Assembly (NCBI GenBank): GCA_037127315.1 | Contig: JBBBDQ010000346.1 | Coordinates: 3,971,001-4,035,000, forward strand | Reading direction: 5' to 3' | Origin: Ascarosepion bandense | Lineage: Eukaryota > Mollusca > Cephalopoda > Sepiida > Sepiidae | Length of the DNA stretch: 64,000 nucleotides | Part shown: piece after piece, positions 9,249-19,699 of the stretch | Layout: each line of letters starts with the position of its first letter | How positions within the stretch are numbered: position 1 is the stretch's first letter | The notes under the pieces: model-generated | What the model saw: the letters and a program-made list of their open reading frames with translations, nothing else | The model's database searches: none | What the model was told of the DNA's origin: nothing | Made by a program: the position numbers and the translations under genes

Positions 9249-9595
9249 TAACAGTTTAGCCCGGCGTTGCTCGGGTGTAATGAAAGCTTTAAAACTAATC
9301 CATGGTCCTGGAGCTCAGACTCTTTGGACTTTGGCACGAATGACTAAAAAGCAATAGTTGTTTCCAGTTAAAGAGAAATCGTAGACTGAAAGCAAAATGA
9401 ATGGATATAAGTCAAATTCTGATTTCCTGGTATCGATATCAAATAAGTTTTTTTCGTCGTAAATTAAATTTTGAAGGCAAAATAACTCCTCTGAGTAAAT
9501 GGTATCATGGCTAAGACTAAGAACTACAATTATACCTACTTAGAGCCAAACCCGAAGCAAAAACTAAAATAAAAGGGCTGAAAAAATACAGACAT

Positions 9596-9642
<47 letters not shown>

Positions 9643-9961
9643 TCTTGCCTTATATATATATATATTATCGATTTTCTGCACTATTGTAAGAACTACAACC
9701 TTGAAACTTCTGAGTATCGTTTCTTATGTCTTTGTCTATGAGTGTATCAAATTTGATTACTCTTTCTATAACCCGATTTTTTCGATTATCGATTTTCGAT
9801 ATTTATTGGGGGTAACTAGATACAAAACCTAGCTAAGAACACTCGCAGACGCTTATAGTACAACGGTGTAAAATTTCAAGAAAATCAATTTAGCCGTTTC
9901 GGAGTCTATAGGTAACGGACACACGCACACACACACAGTTCCATTTATAAATAAGTTTAGA
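9247..9961 (-). mobile_element. non-autonomous Helitron-like element
   Basis: About 715 bp. On the minus strand it starts TCTAAACTTATTTATAAATGG (the last bases are 9960-9961, followed by host T) and ends with the hairpin CCCGAGCAACGCCGGG close to the 3' end. A 5' TC start and a short GC-rich hairpin a few bases before CTRR are Helitron hallmarks. The 3' CTAG is mutated (CTGTTAGC). Internal sequence is shared with copies at 14994, 30009, 34000 and 57437, including (CA)n and (TA)n microsatellites at fixed internal positions. There is no Rep/helicase coding, so it depends on an autonomous element elsewhere. Confidence 0.75.
9597..9664. repeat. (CA)n and (TA)n inside Helitron
   Basis: A (CA)n of about 40 bases and a short TA tract flank the ACATCTTGCCTT block of the Helitron; equivalent repeats sit at the same place in other copies. 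Confidence 0.95.
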
Positions 9962-10922
9962 TTTTTGCTTTTTGTAATTTCATCCTCTAGCTGAATCTTT
10001 CTTTTTCTTCTTTTTATTTTTTTTCAGCGCATTCTTTTTCCATTCTTTCCGTCTTCTCTTCTTTAATTCCCCACCTTTTTTATTAATCATTATTCTGGTT
10101 TAGTTTTTCTTTTTTTTTTTCTCGCTTCTGTTTTTTTTTTCTTTTTTCTTTTATTTGATTCCATGTTTTTCTTTTCCTTTTGCCTTCTTCACTCTTTTCC
10201 TTTGTTTTTATTTTGCATACATTCTTTTCTTTTCCGAATTGTTTCTTTCTTCTTTCTATCTTCATTTCTTCTCTTCTCTCTAAATCTTTTCTACTTTTCC
10301 TTGCTCTTCTTTCTCTCTTCATTTTCTCTTCTCTCTCTTTTTTCTTCTCTACTTTTTGTTCCTCTGTTTGTAATTATTTTATCCTTCCTTTTTTTTTTTT
10401 ACATGTTTTCATTCTTTTTTCTTTCTTCTTCATCCGTTTCTTTAATATGGATCATTTACTATTCGCTTTCTATCGTCACTGTGCTCTTTCTTATTTTCTT
10501 ATTTAAAAATAAACTTTCTTCTTTAAATTCTATTTCTCGACTTTTTCTTTTTCGTTTTTCTCTTTTTTTTTTTTTTACATCCACCAATCTTTACTTCTTT
10601 ATTTTTTCTTCTTTTTTCTTTTTTTCATATTTTCTTTTTCCTCATTTTCTAATTTCTGTTTCTCCGTTTATAATTTTTTTTCTTTCTTTCTTTTTCACTT
10701 TTTTCATCATATTTACCCTTTTCTTCTTAGTTATCTTTTTCTTATACCCACATTCATTTTGTAATTATTATTTTTCTTTTCATTTTCTTTCTTCTCTATT
10801 CCTTTTTTATCTCTCTTTTCTTCTTTCTTTTTCGAATTTTTCAGATCTTTTCTTCTTTACGTTCTACATCTTTTTTCTTCTCTTTTCCTCTTCGTCTCTC
10901 TCTACTTTTTCAAAAACTGAGT
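9962..10922. repeat. polypyrimidine tract, second half
   Basis: C/T-rich plus strand like 7690-9058, ending near TCTCTACTTTTTC. The 255-aa frame within it is a low-complexity Phe/Ser/Leu translation, not a gene. Confidence 0.95.
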
Positions 10923-11480
10923 TAATTTAGAAAAGTAGTAATGACAATATTTTTATCGCTGTTACATTAATGGTGTCATTTATTCAGTAAAATGAACTTT
11001 TAATTCTGTTAATAATAGTACATTTGTTGAGCCTGTGAATACCGATTAAGTCAACTAGCGGTCATTTTTAATTATTAGATGTGCCCACAAAAACATCTGT
11101 TGCCTGTTATAATCTGCTTATTTAACCTTTACTTTTATCAATTTTATTCTTTCTTTTACGAAAGATAAAAAAAAAGGCAGAAATTATTGTCCTTGTCATC
11201 ATTAAAACTCGACAAAAAAACGTCTTCTCTGATTTTCCCCTAATCAGCAAAATGGCTTCTTTTAAGTGACACCAAAAGATGTAGCTCAGTCGTATGACTA
11301 AGGACTTAAAGGTGTGAGGTTGTATTTCTTAAACCCAAACAGCTCGTTAACATTTATCTTAAAATAAAATAATGCTATAGGTATTTATTAAATTTTCATT
11401 AATTCTCTCACAAGTTTAAAAGTGTAGGAATTGTGGATTGATCATAATAATAATGATCGCTTTTCTCTTTTTCAAAATCA
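10923..11480. other. unassigned AT-rich DNA
   Basis: GATGTAGCTCAGTCGTATGACTAAGGACTTAAAGG near 11279 looks faintly tRNA-like, but there is no B-box at the right distance. Nothing else is recognisable. Confidence 0.4.
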
Positions 11481-11918
11481 TTTTAACACAAGCAAAGCAA
11501 TAAAACCACTAAGACGCAATGGAATTACAGTGTATGTGAGAATATGAGAAAAAGAAAACATTATTAATGAAAGAAGAACAGGAATTAAGAAGTCAGAAAA
11601 TAATGATTGATATTGCATTTAGATTTTTGAAGACTCAAGTTGGCTGGAAAGTAAGTAGACGGAAGAGAGCTCCACAAGTGAGTAAGACAATATTAGCATA
11701 GAACTTACGGTTACTTTTAGCTATTTGAACTGTGAAATGATGACACCTTTTCGCTAATCTGCTTGTACTTTAAATTGATAATGATAAGGTGATAAAGTGC
11801 AAAGCTCATTGAAACAATCGCCATGAAAATTTTTATAGTAAAGGCGCGAGAAGCTACATAGCGGCAGTAGGAAGGTGAATGAAACTGATCATTTAGAATA
11901 GCTAAAGTAGATATTAGG
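11481..11918 (-). pseudogene. LINE J 3' end (jockey/CR1-like), decayed
   Basis: Minus-strand remnant of the LINE best seen at 13090-13600. Its 3' tail appears at 11490-11520 (degenerate form of the CTTGCT...GTGA.ATGATTA tail), then coding-derived sequence matching TTTTTGAAGACTC, GGAAGAG.GCTCCACAAGTG and CAATCGCCATGAAAAT. It is cut at 11918 by the SINE A insertion that starts at 11921. Confidence 0.65.
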
Positions 11919-11920
11919 AT

Positions 11921-12138
11921 GTGCGTTGTGGTGCTGTGGATATCGACTCGAAACAAAAGATCGGGGTGCCGAGTTCGAATTCTAGCTGAATTCGTTGCAT
12001 TCACTTACGCACAAATACCCTTGGGAAAGGTATTAATCCATCTCTTCTCTCCAGTTATGGGCTAAATAATAAGACAAATTGGGTTCTATAGCTTTGGCTG
12101 GCAACCAGTATATCGCAGAAAGCAATGACAAACTACTT
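11921..12138 (+). mobile_element. SINE family A, 5' half of an interrupted copy
   Basis: It starts GTGCGTTGTGGTGCTGTGG and runs through the B-box and body to GCAATGACAAACTACT, where SINE B sequence begins. The rest resumes at 12497. Confidence 0.85.
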
Positions 12139-12496
12139 TTTTTTCTTTTTTAATCATATCACCCCAAGCAAAGCGAAAACGCCACTGATGCGCAGGGGGC
12201 TACGTAAGAGTGAAAAGATTGGAAAAGAGAAAAACCGGAAACCACATCCTAAACAGGAAACAATGGATGAGCCTCTTCACCTGTTCAATAGACGTGGGTG
12301 GAGTGTGAACCGGGCGATAGTTTAGTCTATATACTCCAATTGAAAAAAAAATAAAATAAAAAAAGAGTGAAAAGATTGGAAAAGAGAAAAACCGGAAACC
12401 ACAACCTAAACAGGAAACAAGGGATGAGCCTCTTCACCTGTTCAATAGACGTGGGTGGAGTGTAAACCGGGCGATAGTTTAGTCTATCTACTCCAA
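12139..12496 (-). mobile_element. SINE family B dimer nested inside SINE A
   Basis: On the minus strand a first monomer (12496 to 12364) runs from GGAGTAGATAGACTAAACTA to the CTTTTCCAATCTTTTCACT block and lacks the tail. A T-rich linker follows, then a full second monomer (12347 to 12139) with the tRNA-like head (B-box-like GGTTCACACTCC), body and the 3' tail ...CCCCCTGCGCATCAGTGGCG...CTTGCTTGGGGTGATATGATTA. The tail matches LINE J, whose machinery presumably mobilised it. Confidence 0.8.
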
Positions 12497-12576
12497 CTGT
12501 GGGGTAACCTTTTGCCCAGTCAGTCATGTTTCCAAAGAGACATGATCGCCCAAGTGTATATCTCATATGGCATTTA

Positions 12577-12602
<26 letters not shown>
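12497..12602 (+). mobile_element. SINE family A, 3' half of the interrupted copy
   Basis: It resumes with GTGGGGTAACCTTTTGCCCAG and ends in an expanded GACT run (12580-12608). With 11921-12138 it forms a single SINE split by the SINE B dimer. Confidence 0.85.
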
Positions 12603-12609
<7 letters not shown>

Positions 12610-12738
12610 AATTAGACACTGAACAACGACGGGTAACCTTGAGATATTGGTATTAATTAAAATCAGACATGAAGCCGAAGATGTTGAATATCGAGTGAGG
12701 ATCGAAATAATTATACAGGTGAAGAAATAACCCAATAA

Positions 12739-13086
12739 TCTAAACTTATTTATAAATGGAACTTTGTCTGTGTGTGTGTCCCCGTTACCTATAGACTCCG
12801 AAATGGCTGAACCGATTTTCTTGAAAATTTATACAGTTATACTATAAGCGTCTGCAAGTGTTCTTAGCTAGGTTTTGTGTCGAGGTACCCCCAATTAAAA
12901 TCGAAAATCGATAATCGAAAAAATCGGGTAATAGAATGAGTGGTCCGATTTTAATCTAATTTGATACACTCGTAGACAAAGACATAAGAAACGATACTCA
13001 GAAGTTTCAAGGTTGCAGTTATTACAATAGTGCAGAAAATCGATAAAATATAAAAGCTTTCTTTACACTCGAGCAACGCCGGGCTT
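12739..13086 (+). mobile_element. Helitron-like element, internally deleted
   Basis: It begins A|TCTAAACTTATTTATAAATGG (TC at 12739) and shares about 300 bp with the other copies through GCAGAAAATCGATAAAATAT. It then jumps to the 3' hairpin (GAGCAACGCCGGG, 13070-13083). Most of the 3' half is missing, including the TA tract. The end runs directly into a LINE J tail. Confidence 0.7.
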
Positions 13087-13089
13087 TAT

Positions 13090-13610
13090 TTTTATAATCG
13101 TTTCACCCGGAGCAAGGCATTTCACTGCCACTATTGCGCAGGGGGTTACATAGAACGGAAAGTGGTGAGAAAGGATGGTTAGATATAGGAAATGTCAGAA
13201 GGAGGGTGATAGACGTGTAAGGATACCGAGAATGAGGGTTGCGTAGATGATGAGAGTGTTGGGAGAATAGATGCAAGTTAGTGTGATAGGAGGTGTCTAT
13301 TGACCTTACATTTAAACTCCTGGAGATTGTAGCTGTCGGGAAAGCAAACATGTGGAAGGGAATTCCACAGGCGGGAAGTGCGAGAAAAGAAGCCGTTGGA
13401 GTAGAAATTACGGTTACATCTTATCAGTTTTACTGTAAAATGGTAGGACCTAGTTGCTAATCTAGTATCTCGTGTAAATTCGTACCTAGGCGGCACCAAT
13501 GATCTAAGTTCATCGGAGCAGAAGCCGTGAAAGTATTTATAGAAGAGGCACAGGGAAGCCACGTCACGCCGGTGGGAGAGTGGATAGTGCTAGTTTGAAA
13601 TAAAACCAAC
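13090..13610 (-). pseudogene. LINE J 3' end with RT C-terminal region
   Basis: Minus strand. Residues encoded at 13278-13562 include FYKYFHGFCSDELRSLVPP, then RSYHFTVKLIRCNRNFYSNG, then FFSRTSRLWNSLPHVCFPDS and FKCKVNRHL. This is the conserved C-terminal block of jockey/CR1-type LINE polymerases. The 3' untranslated tail follows to 13090, ending CTTGCTCCGGGTGAAACGATTATA. The coding piece is open and among the better-preserved LINE J pieces. It is truncated 5' near 13600. The clade is not settled; the WNSLP block alone does not separate jockey from CR1. Confidence 0.8.
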
Positions 13611-13619
13611 GTGATAATT

Positions 13620-13990
13620 TTAGCGCTCTAGTAACTAATTTTATATAATCGATAGTAAATCCTTGGATAAAAAAATAAAAGAAGTTTGCTTTTTAATTTT
13701 TAAATCTAAAACTTGTTTTGTTCACTACACTATATCAGCATCATGGAATGGGATATTTTTATTAACCATGTGTTCGTATGTAAATTTTAGTGCAGCGGTT
13801 TTTCGAAAGTTGATATTAGATTTGTAATTTTGTCCTTATTTTTTTATTAAATCAAAAATATCGTCAACGTATAAATATGTAAAGTTTCATTAAAGACAAC
13901 TGAGAAGCACTGCGATTATACATTTTATTCAACTTTTCCTATCTTCGTATTTTTTTCTGGACATAAAGTATAAAAACTGCCCGAATGTTC
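13620..13990. other. unassigned AT-rich DNA
   Basis: No motif recognised. It leads into a Penelope-type remnant. Confidence 0.4.
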
Positions 13991-14800
13991 TATCGCTTTC
14001 GGCTATTCTATCAGCCATTATCAAGAATTTAAAAAAAAATAAGTATGTCAATTTCTAAATAGCAAAATAAAATCCGTAATAATCAATTCTACTTAAGAGC
14101 ACACAGAAATGTTCACCCTTCAATAATAACACGAAGACGGAAAATACATCGAAAATACTTTCAAACTCCTCCAACACCCGAACAATTTCATATTCAATGA
14201 GAAACAAAGAGCCCATAAAATATTCCAGAATAGAAAAACGGCTATTTCTGGCAAACGCAAAAGTCAAAAGTGTATTGTTCTACGCATTAACACTCTTATA
14301 AATACAAATTAAAAGAATTCAAATTCAACATAAAATTTGTCACAACTACGTCTAAACAATAGAATACTTTATACGAAACAAAATAATAAACGAAAACTTC
14401 AAGTAAGAGTTTACTGTATAACACTAATAATTGCCACAAGAAATACTTCGGTGAAACCTCTAGGAATTTGAATAAACTGTTATATGAACATAAAAGGGAT
14501 TTTTGTAAAACAATACATTAAGTACATAAGTTATTCACCGTAACGAGACTGGCCACAATTTCTCGTATTAAAAGAGGAAACAATTCCCTCAGATGAATAC
14601 GTTTATAAAGTGATTTACTCGCTAGATCAACACAGAGTAAATTTCACCATTCTTGGAAGAACTTCTATTATCACAACGTGGGAGATTTAATAACAAAAGT
14701 GATGGAAACATAATCAAACGAAATCGGCTAGATTATATATATAAATCACACACCAAAAAAATCAACTTTAGATTTAAAATTCAAGTGTCTCTCGTTCTTG
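13990..14800 (+). pseudogene. Penelope-like remnant, canonical GIY-YIG subtype
   Basis: At 14429-14521 one frame reads NCHKKYFGETSRNLNKLL followed by YEHKRDF. The Y-x-G-E-T-x-R...EHKRD pattern is the GIY-YIG endonuclease of Penelope/Poseidon-type elements. Upstream frames (about 14130-14240) give the KTENTSKILSNSSNTRTIS-type sequence expected before it, with frameshifts and stops. A block TCGCTTTCGGCTAT...AGCCATTATCAAGAA (13993-14027) recurs at 24340 and 33515 and is probably part of the element's terminal repeat. This is a different subtype from the 3880 and 38080 copies. Confidence 0.65.
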
Positions 14801-14944
14801 CGCATGTGAAGTAGTATCAACGTAAAAAGAAACTTAATTCGATGAAGTCTTAAAGGACCTAACACGTTTTAATCCTTTTTCTTAATTTCTTTTTGATATA
14901 TGTATATAACATATTTATATATATATATTGTTATCACACGCAGG

Positions 14945-14947
<3 letters not shown>

Positions 14948-14993
<46 letters not shown>
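14948..14993. repeat. (TA)n microsatellite
   Basis: A TA tract ending exactly where the Helitron 3' CTAG begins. Confidence 0.97.
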
Positions 14994-14994
<1 letters not shown>

Positions 14995-15172
14995 TAGCAG
15001 TATAGCCCGGCGTTGCTCGGGTGTAATAAAAGCTTTAAAACTGATCCATGGTCCTGGAGCTCAGACTCAGCCTAAAGAATATTTGTGTGAAGTTTGGTGA
15101 GAATCGGATAAAAATTGTGGATTTGTATAGAGGACACAGACAGATAAACAGGTGCACACACAAACATCTTGC

Positions 15173-15203
<31 letters not shown>

Positions 15204-15467
15204 TATCGATTTTCTGCACTATTGTAAGAACTGCAACCTTGAAACTTCTGAATATCGTTTCTTATGTCTTTGTCTATGAGTGTATCAAATTTGATTAAAA
15301 TCGGACCACTCATTCTATTACCCGATTTTTTCGATTATCGATTTTCGATATTTAACGGGGGTACCTCGACAAAAAACCAAGCTAAGAACACTCGCAGACG
15401 CTTATAGTACAACTGTGTAAATTTCCAAGAAAATCGGTTTAGGTGTTTCGGAGTCTATAGGTAACGG

Positions 15468-15523
<56 letters not shown>

Positions 15524-15571
15524 AGAGACAAGCACACACAGAGAAAAAGTTTCATTTATAAATAAGTGTAT
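14994..15571 (-). mobile_element. Helitron-like element with intact CTAG terminus
   Basis: On the minus strand it ends ...CCCGAGCAACGCCGGGCTATACTGCTAG, written here as hairpin plus CTAG (14994-14997), flanked by host TA. The 5' end at about 15570 has diverged (ACACTTATTTATAAATG). Internal (TA)n (15178-15203) and an expanded (CA)n (15468-15520) are present. The 3' third differs from the 9247 copy, carrying an AAGTTTGGTGAGAATCGGA block. Confidence 0.75.
15468..15522. repeat. (CA)n inside Helitron
   Basis: An uninterrupted CA run, followed by a short GA run. Confidence 0.96.
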
Positions 15572-15584
15572 ATTATATATATAT

Positions 15585-15750
15585 ATATAACGAAGATTAA
15601 CGAAAGTTGGTTATAAACAACCGACAGTTTGAAATAATTTCTTTGAATATTATTTATGATCGATACTCGTAATTAAGTAGATATTCTGTTTATAATCAAA
15701 CATTATTATATATTTATTTCTACCGGCCTGATTATTTACGATAATTTTTT
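15585..15750 (-). repeat. dispersed repeat F, single arm
   Basis: It shares GATCGATACTCGTA.TTAAGTAG, GATATTCTGTTT and TTTCTA.CGGCCTGATTATTTACGATAA with the palindromic copy at 59851-60061, plus the flanking GTTGGTTATAAACAACCGACA. A degenerate pair lies at 37515-37800. Confidence 0.7.
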
Positions 15751-15809
15751 TTCTTGCGAAAATGTGTTGTATGCTACAACGGTTTCCACCAACAGGGATT
15801 TTCAGGTAG

Positions 15810-15856
<47 letters not shown>
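15810..15856. repeat. (TA)n microsatellite
   Basis: A pure TA tract. Confidence 0.97.
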
Positions 15857-15858
<2 letters not shown>

Positions 15859-15921
15859 AGGCCACATATACGCATAAATGCAGTATTGGCTAAAGATGAA
15901 ATAAAAAGTGTAATATCAATT

Positions 15922-16195
15922 GTCAGTCGCTTGGGCGATCATGTCCCGAAAGAGACATAACTGACTAGGCAGAAGATTTACCCGCAGTGGGTTGGCATTT
16001 ATTTGCTGCAGTAAATTGGTTTTTAACCATGGCTATAGAACCCAAACTGTCCTGCCATTCAAACTATAGGTGTAAGGAGAAGAGATGGATTAATAACTTT
16101 CCCATTGGTAATTACGCGTAAGTTCAACTGGAATTCGAACTCGGCTCTCCTATTTCACATTTCTAGCCGATATCCATTCCATAACAACGTACATA
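15922..16195 (-). mobile_element. SINE family A, minus copy
   Basis: Reverse complement of the family from near the 3' end (CAGTCGCTTGGGCGATCATGT) to the head (GCCGATATCCATTCCATAACAAC). The B-box complement GGAATTCGAACTCGGC is at about 16129-16144. Moderately diverged. A short extra head-like fragment (GGAATTTGAACTCGGC, 16246-16261) follows. Confidence 0.8.
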
Positions 16196-16310
16196 TAAAT
16201 TGTACTTATCAGCAATGTGGTCATTTTTTTAGCAAATGCTGGTTGGAATTTGAACTCGGCTCGAAAATTTTATTCGTACATGCAATTACTTGTATGTGTT
16301 TGTCATTTTT

Positions 16311-16655
16311 TTTTCAATTGGAGTAGATAGATCTATCTATCGCCCGGTTCACACCCCACCAATTTCTATTGAAAAGGTTAAGGGGCTCATCCCCTGTTCC
16401 CTGTTTAGGTTTTGGTTTCTGGCTTTCTCTTTTCCAATCTTCTCACTTTGTTTTTTTTTTTCAATTGGAGTAGATAGATCAATCTATCGCCTGGTTCACA
16501 CTCCACCCATGTCTTAAGGTTAAGAGGCTCATCCCTTTTTCCCTGTTTAGGATTTGGTTTCCGGCTTTATCTTTTCAAATTTTTTCACTATTACATAGCC
16601 CCCTGCACATCAGTGGCGTTACCGCCTTGCTCGTGGTGATACGATTAAAAAAAAA
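16311..16655 (+). mobile_element. SINE family B dimer
   Basis: The first monomer (16311-16450) runs from TTTTCAATTGGAGTAG to CTTTTCCAATCTTCTCACTTTG without a tail. The second (16452-16650) repeats the head (GGAGTAGATAGATCAATC, GGTTCACACTCCACCC) and body and adds the LINE J-like tail CCCCCTGCACATCAGTGGCG...CTTGCTCGTGGTGATACGATTAAAAAA. This is the same dimeric plan as at 12139-12496 and 28546-28910. Confidence 0.8.
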
Positions 16656-16664
16656 AGAAAAAAA

Positions 16665-16720
16665 ATGTTTTTTTTTTTTTTGTGTGTGTGTGTGTGTGTG
16701 TGGGTGTGGGTGTGTGTAAT
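16665..16720. repeat. poly(T) and (TG)n
   Basis: A poly(T) followed by TG repeats with a GGGTGTGGG interruption, beyond the SINE B A-rich end. Confidence 0.92.
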
Positions 16721-17220
16721 CGGATGATTCTAACGACGTAAAAAACAATGTAGTTCTTTTATTTATTTTGTTTTTTCTTGCATGGACAAAATTTCACTCT
16801 CATAAACTCGGGATTAATACGCTTAATACGTCTGTATTTCTTATATCTGCTTTCAATTTTGTCTTCAATTTCTCAGACGGCACACTACTCCTCGTCTCGT
16901 TAACACTAAGGCTGGCCTTTCTCACTCGGATCCCTCATTGCAAATGAAACGTTCTCGATTTTGCAAGATCGGACGTTCGTTGTGATTGGATTATGAATGA
17001 AATAATAATCTGATCGGGAGAAAAGAATGAGAAAGAGTTGAGAGAAAACACAGAAAAATAGAACAAAAACGTCGAAGTGAAATGAGAAGATATACACTCG
17101 TTGTTCAATCGGCTGAAATTCTTGTTTGCTTCCGCTTTATTAGTTGTATCTGTTTTCGTTTTACATTTCGAACAGCACTTGGCGTCCTACAGGCAGAGAA
17201 CAAATACACACACACACACG
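16721..17220. other. unassigned DNA
   Basis: No family recognised. GC content is locally higher around 16890-17000. Confidence 0.4.
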
Positions 17221-17224
17221 ATAA

Positions 17225-17227
<3 letters not shown>

Positions 17228-17282
<55 letters not shown>

Positions 17283-17334
17283 GATTGCTGTTAAATAATA
17301 TCTATCGATCTATCTAACTGTCGCAGCCAATTCA

Positions 17335-17377
<43 letters not shown>

Positions 17378-17582
17378 GTCAATTGATATATATAGATCTA
17401 TCAGTTGCTCCTAGTTAATATCTATCGATCTATCTAACAGTCTCAGTCAATTTATATCTATCTATCTATCTATCTATCATCTATCTATCTACCTATCTAT
17501 CTATGTCAATTGATATATATAGATCTATCAGTTGCTCCTAGTTAATATCTATCGATCTATCTAACAGTCTCAGTCAATTTAT

Positions 17583-17638
<56 letters not shown>

Positions 17639-17715
17639 GTCAATTGATATATATAGATCTATCAGTTGCTCCTAGTTAATATCTATCGATCTATCTAACA
17701 GTCTCAGTCAATTTA

Positions 17716-17765
<50 letters not shown>

Positions 17766-17816
17766 AATCTGTAAATAACATAAGTCTGGCTCTATGAATC
17801 TATATTATGTCTGTTT

Positions 17817-17876
<60 letters not shown>

Positions 17877-17954
17877 GTCAATTCATATCTATCGATCTAT
17901 CAATTGCTGTCAAATAATATCTATCGATTTATCTAAGCTGTCGCAGCCAATTCA

Positions 17955-18010
<56 letters not shown>
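17228..18010. repeat. (TATC)n field with higher-order repeat
   Basis: TATC arrays alternate with a conserved spacer beginning GTCAATTGATATATATAGAT and ending CAGTCTCAGTCAATTTAT. The spacer occurs at 17378, 17505 and 17639 (periods 127 and 134), with diverged forms near 17285 and 17879. The YLSI-repeat open frames are artefacts. Confidence 0.95.
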
Positions 18011-18013
<3 letters not shown>

Positions 18014-18017
<4 letters not shown>

Positions 18018-18165
18018 GTGTTCTATAGCCCTGGCTGGCAACCAGTTTACCGCAGAAAGCAATGGCAACCTACTCCGGGATAATCATCTGCCAAGTCAGT
18101 CATGTCTCTTTCGAGACATGATCGCCCAAAGCGTGTATCAAGTATGCCACTTAACTGAATTTATC
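18014..18165 (+). mobile_element. SINE family A 3' half within (TATC)n
   Basis: It begins abruptly in the body (TGTTCTATAGCCCTGGCTGG) directly after TATC repeats and runs through the conserved hairpin CATGTCTCTTTCGAGACATG to CACTTAACTGAA. The 5' half was probably lost to repeat expansion or truncation. Confidence 0.85.
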
Positions 18166-18229
18166 TCTCTACGGCAATCAATTCATGATTATCTATTTAT
18201 ATGCCAATTCATATGTATGTATGTATCTA

Positions 18230-18248
18230 TCTATCTCTCGCTTGTTCA

Positions 18249-18308
<60 letters not shown>

Positions 18309-18468
18309 ACGATCTGTTCATATTTATCTATCAAGCTGTCTTTCTAGTTGGCTATCTATCTACCTCATTTTGTCCCTATAAATATGTGTATGCGTGTTAA
18401 TTCATATCTATCTGTCGCAGTCAATACTTACCTATCGATCTGTCACAGTTAATTCATAGTCACCGTTA

Positions 18469-18533
<65 letters not shown>

Positions 18534-18600
18534 CAGTCAATTCGCATCCATCCATCTATCTTAGGCAGTCAATTCATATCTATTTATCTATCTATATATC
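18230..18600. repeat. (TATC)n arrays, continued
   Basis: Arrays at about 18247-18308 and 18470-18532, with degenerate TATC spacers containing GTCAATTCATATC. Confidence 0.95.
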
Positions 18601-18617
18601 CTTCTACGTATGTCAAC

Positions 18618-18725
18618 TCGACGTGGTGTAACGGTTAGCAAGTTTGTCTCGCTAGGTCAATTACGGCTGAATGATGAGTTCTATCCTTATTGTGTACCCC
18701 GTACTCCTGTCCTTGTGCAACATCT
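18618..18725 (+). mobile_element. tRNA-like SINE head fragment
   Basis: CGTGGTGTAACGGTTAGCAAG resembles a tRNA A-box, followed by GTCTCGCTAGGTCAATTACGGCTG. The expected B-box is degraded. Probably an old SINE of a different family. Confidence 0.4.
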
Positions 18726-18737
18726 AAGCTATCTCAG

Positions 18738-18739
18738 TT

Positions 18740-18790
<51 letters not shown>
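18738..18790. repeat. (TATC)n
   Basis: A perfect tetranucleotide array. Confidence 0.95.
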
Positions 18791-18834
18791 CAGCCTGTTC
18801 ACATCACTCCATCTATCACAGTCGTCTATTGTGA

Positions 18835-19240
18835 TAGACAGGTGTTCCCTCAAAGAGCGTTATTGAATTAAACGTCTATTGGGATAAATTTCATTCAAGG
18901 TTATAAGTAAAACTCATACAACTGATCTATTGCGAAAGATGCTAAAAAATTGCTGATTAAATATACCGCGCTAGTAAGTATCTGATCCTCTTCGCTAAAA
19001 TCTATTTGTACAAAAATCAGAACAGACCAAGAACGGATGTATTTTCCATAACTGGGCTCGAGCTGCCTAGTCTTCAAAAGCTTCTACGCGGCCTTGTGGG
19101 CTTTGATTTATTTTCTAGCCTACAACCTCTTTCTTCACAGACAAAATGCCTCAAGACTCTTGCTACTCTATCTATTTCCATGTACTCACTATTTCTATAG
19201 CATATGACAAACTACTTTCCTGGCCCCTACCGGAACTGAC
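18835..19240. other. unassigned DNA between TATC arrays
   Basis: No family recognised. A 64-aa open frame has no discernible domain. Confidence 0.4.
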
Positions 19241-19242
19241 CA

Positions 19243-19243
19243 T

Positions 19244-19323
<80 letters not shown>

Positions 19324-19548
19324 AAAAATCAGCTAACGTAAAACTTTCTTTCATTCTATCTATCTATCTGTCTATCTATCTAACTAGCTAGCTATATCAA
19401 TGTGTTCATAACTATCTATGTATCTATATCAACGTGTTCATATCAATGTGTTCTTCTCTATATAACTATATCAATGTGTCCCTATCTATCTATATATCTA
19501 TATCAATGCGTTCCTATATATCTAGGTATCTATCTCAATGTGTTCATA

Positions 19549-19611
<63 letters not shown>

Positions 19612-19615
19612 GTCT
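19243..19615. repeat. (TATC)n arrays with ATCAATGTGTTC spacers
   Basis: Arrays at 19243-19322 and 19550-19612. Between them a 25-35 bp degenerate unit containing TATATCAA.GTGTTC is repeated at least five times (19395-19540). Confidence 0.93.
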
Positions 19616-19699
19616 GTCTAAGTCTTTTCACACCTATCGCTTGTATCCTGTTCACATCTATCCCAGTATCTCCATATATCTTAATTCCAATACTTAATA

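Noticed and set aside
10163..10930. 255-aa plus-strand hydrophobic frame that looks like a multi-pass membrane protein
   Set aside because: Translation of a nearly pure C/T tract.
11279..11350. tRNA-like sequence GATGTAGCTCAGTCGTATGA
   Set aside because: A-box-like only; no B-box at the required spacing and no cloverleaf.
17794..18381. 195-aa open frame rich in YLSI repeats, and similar frames at 19402, 60181, 60327, 61525
   Set aside because: They are translations of (TATC)n tetranucleotide arrays, open by composition and not by selection.
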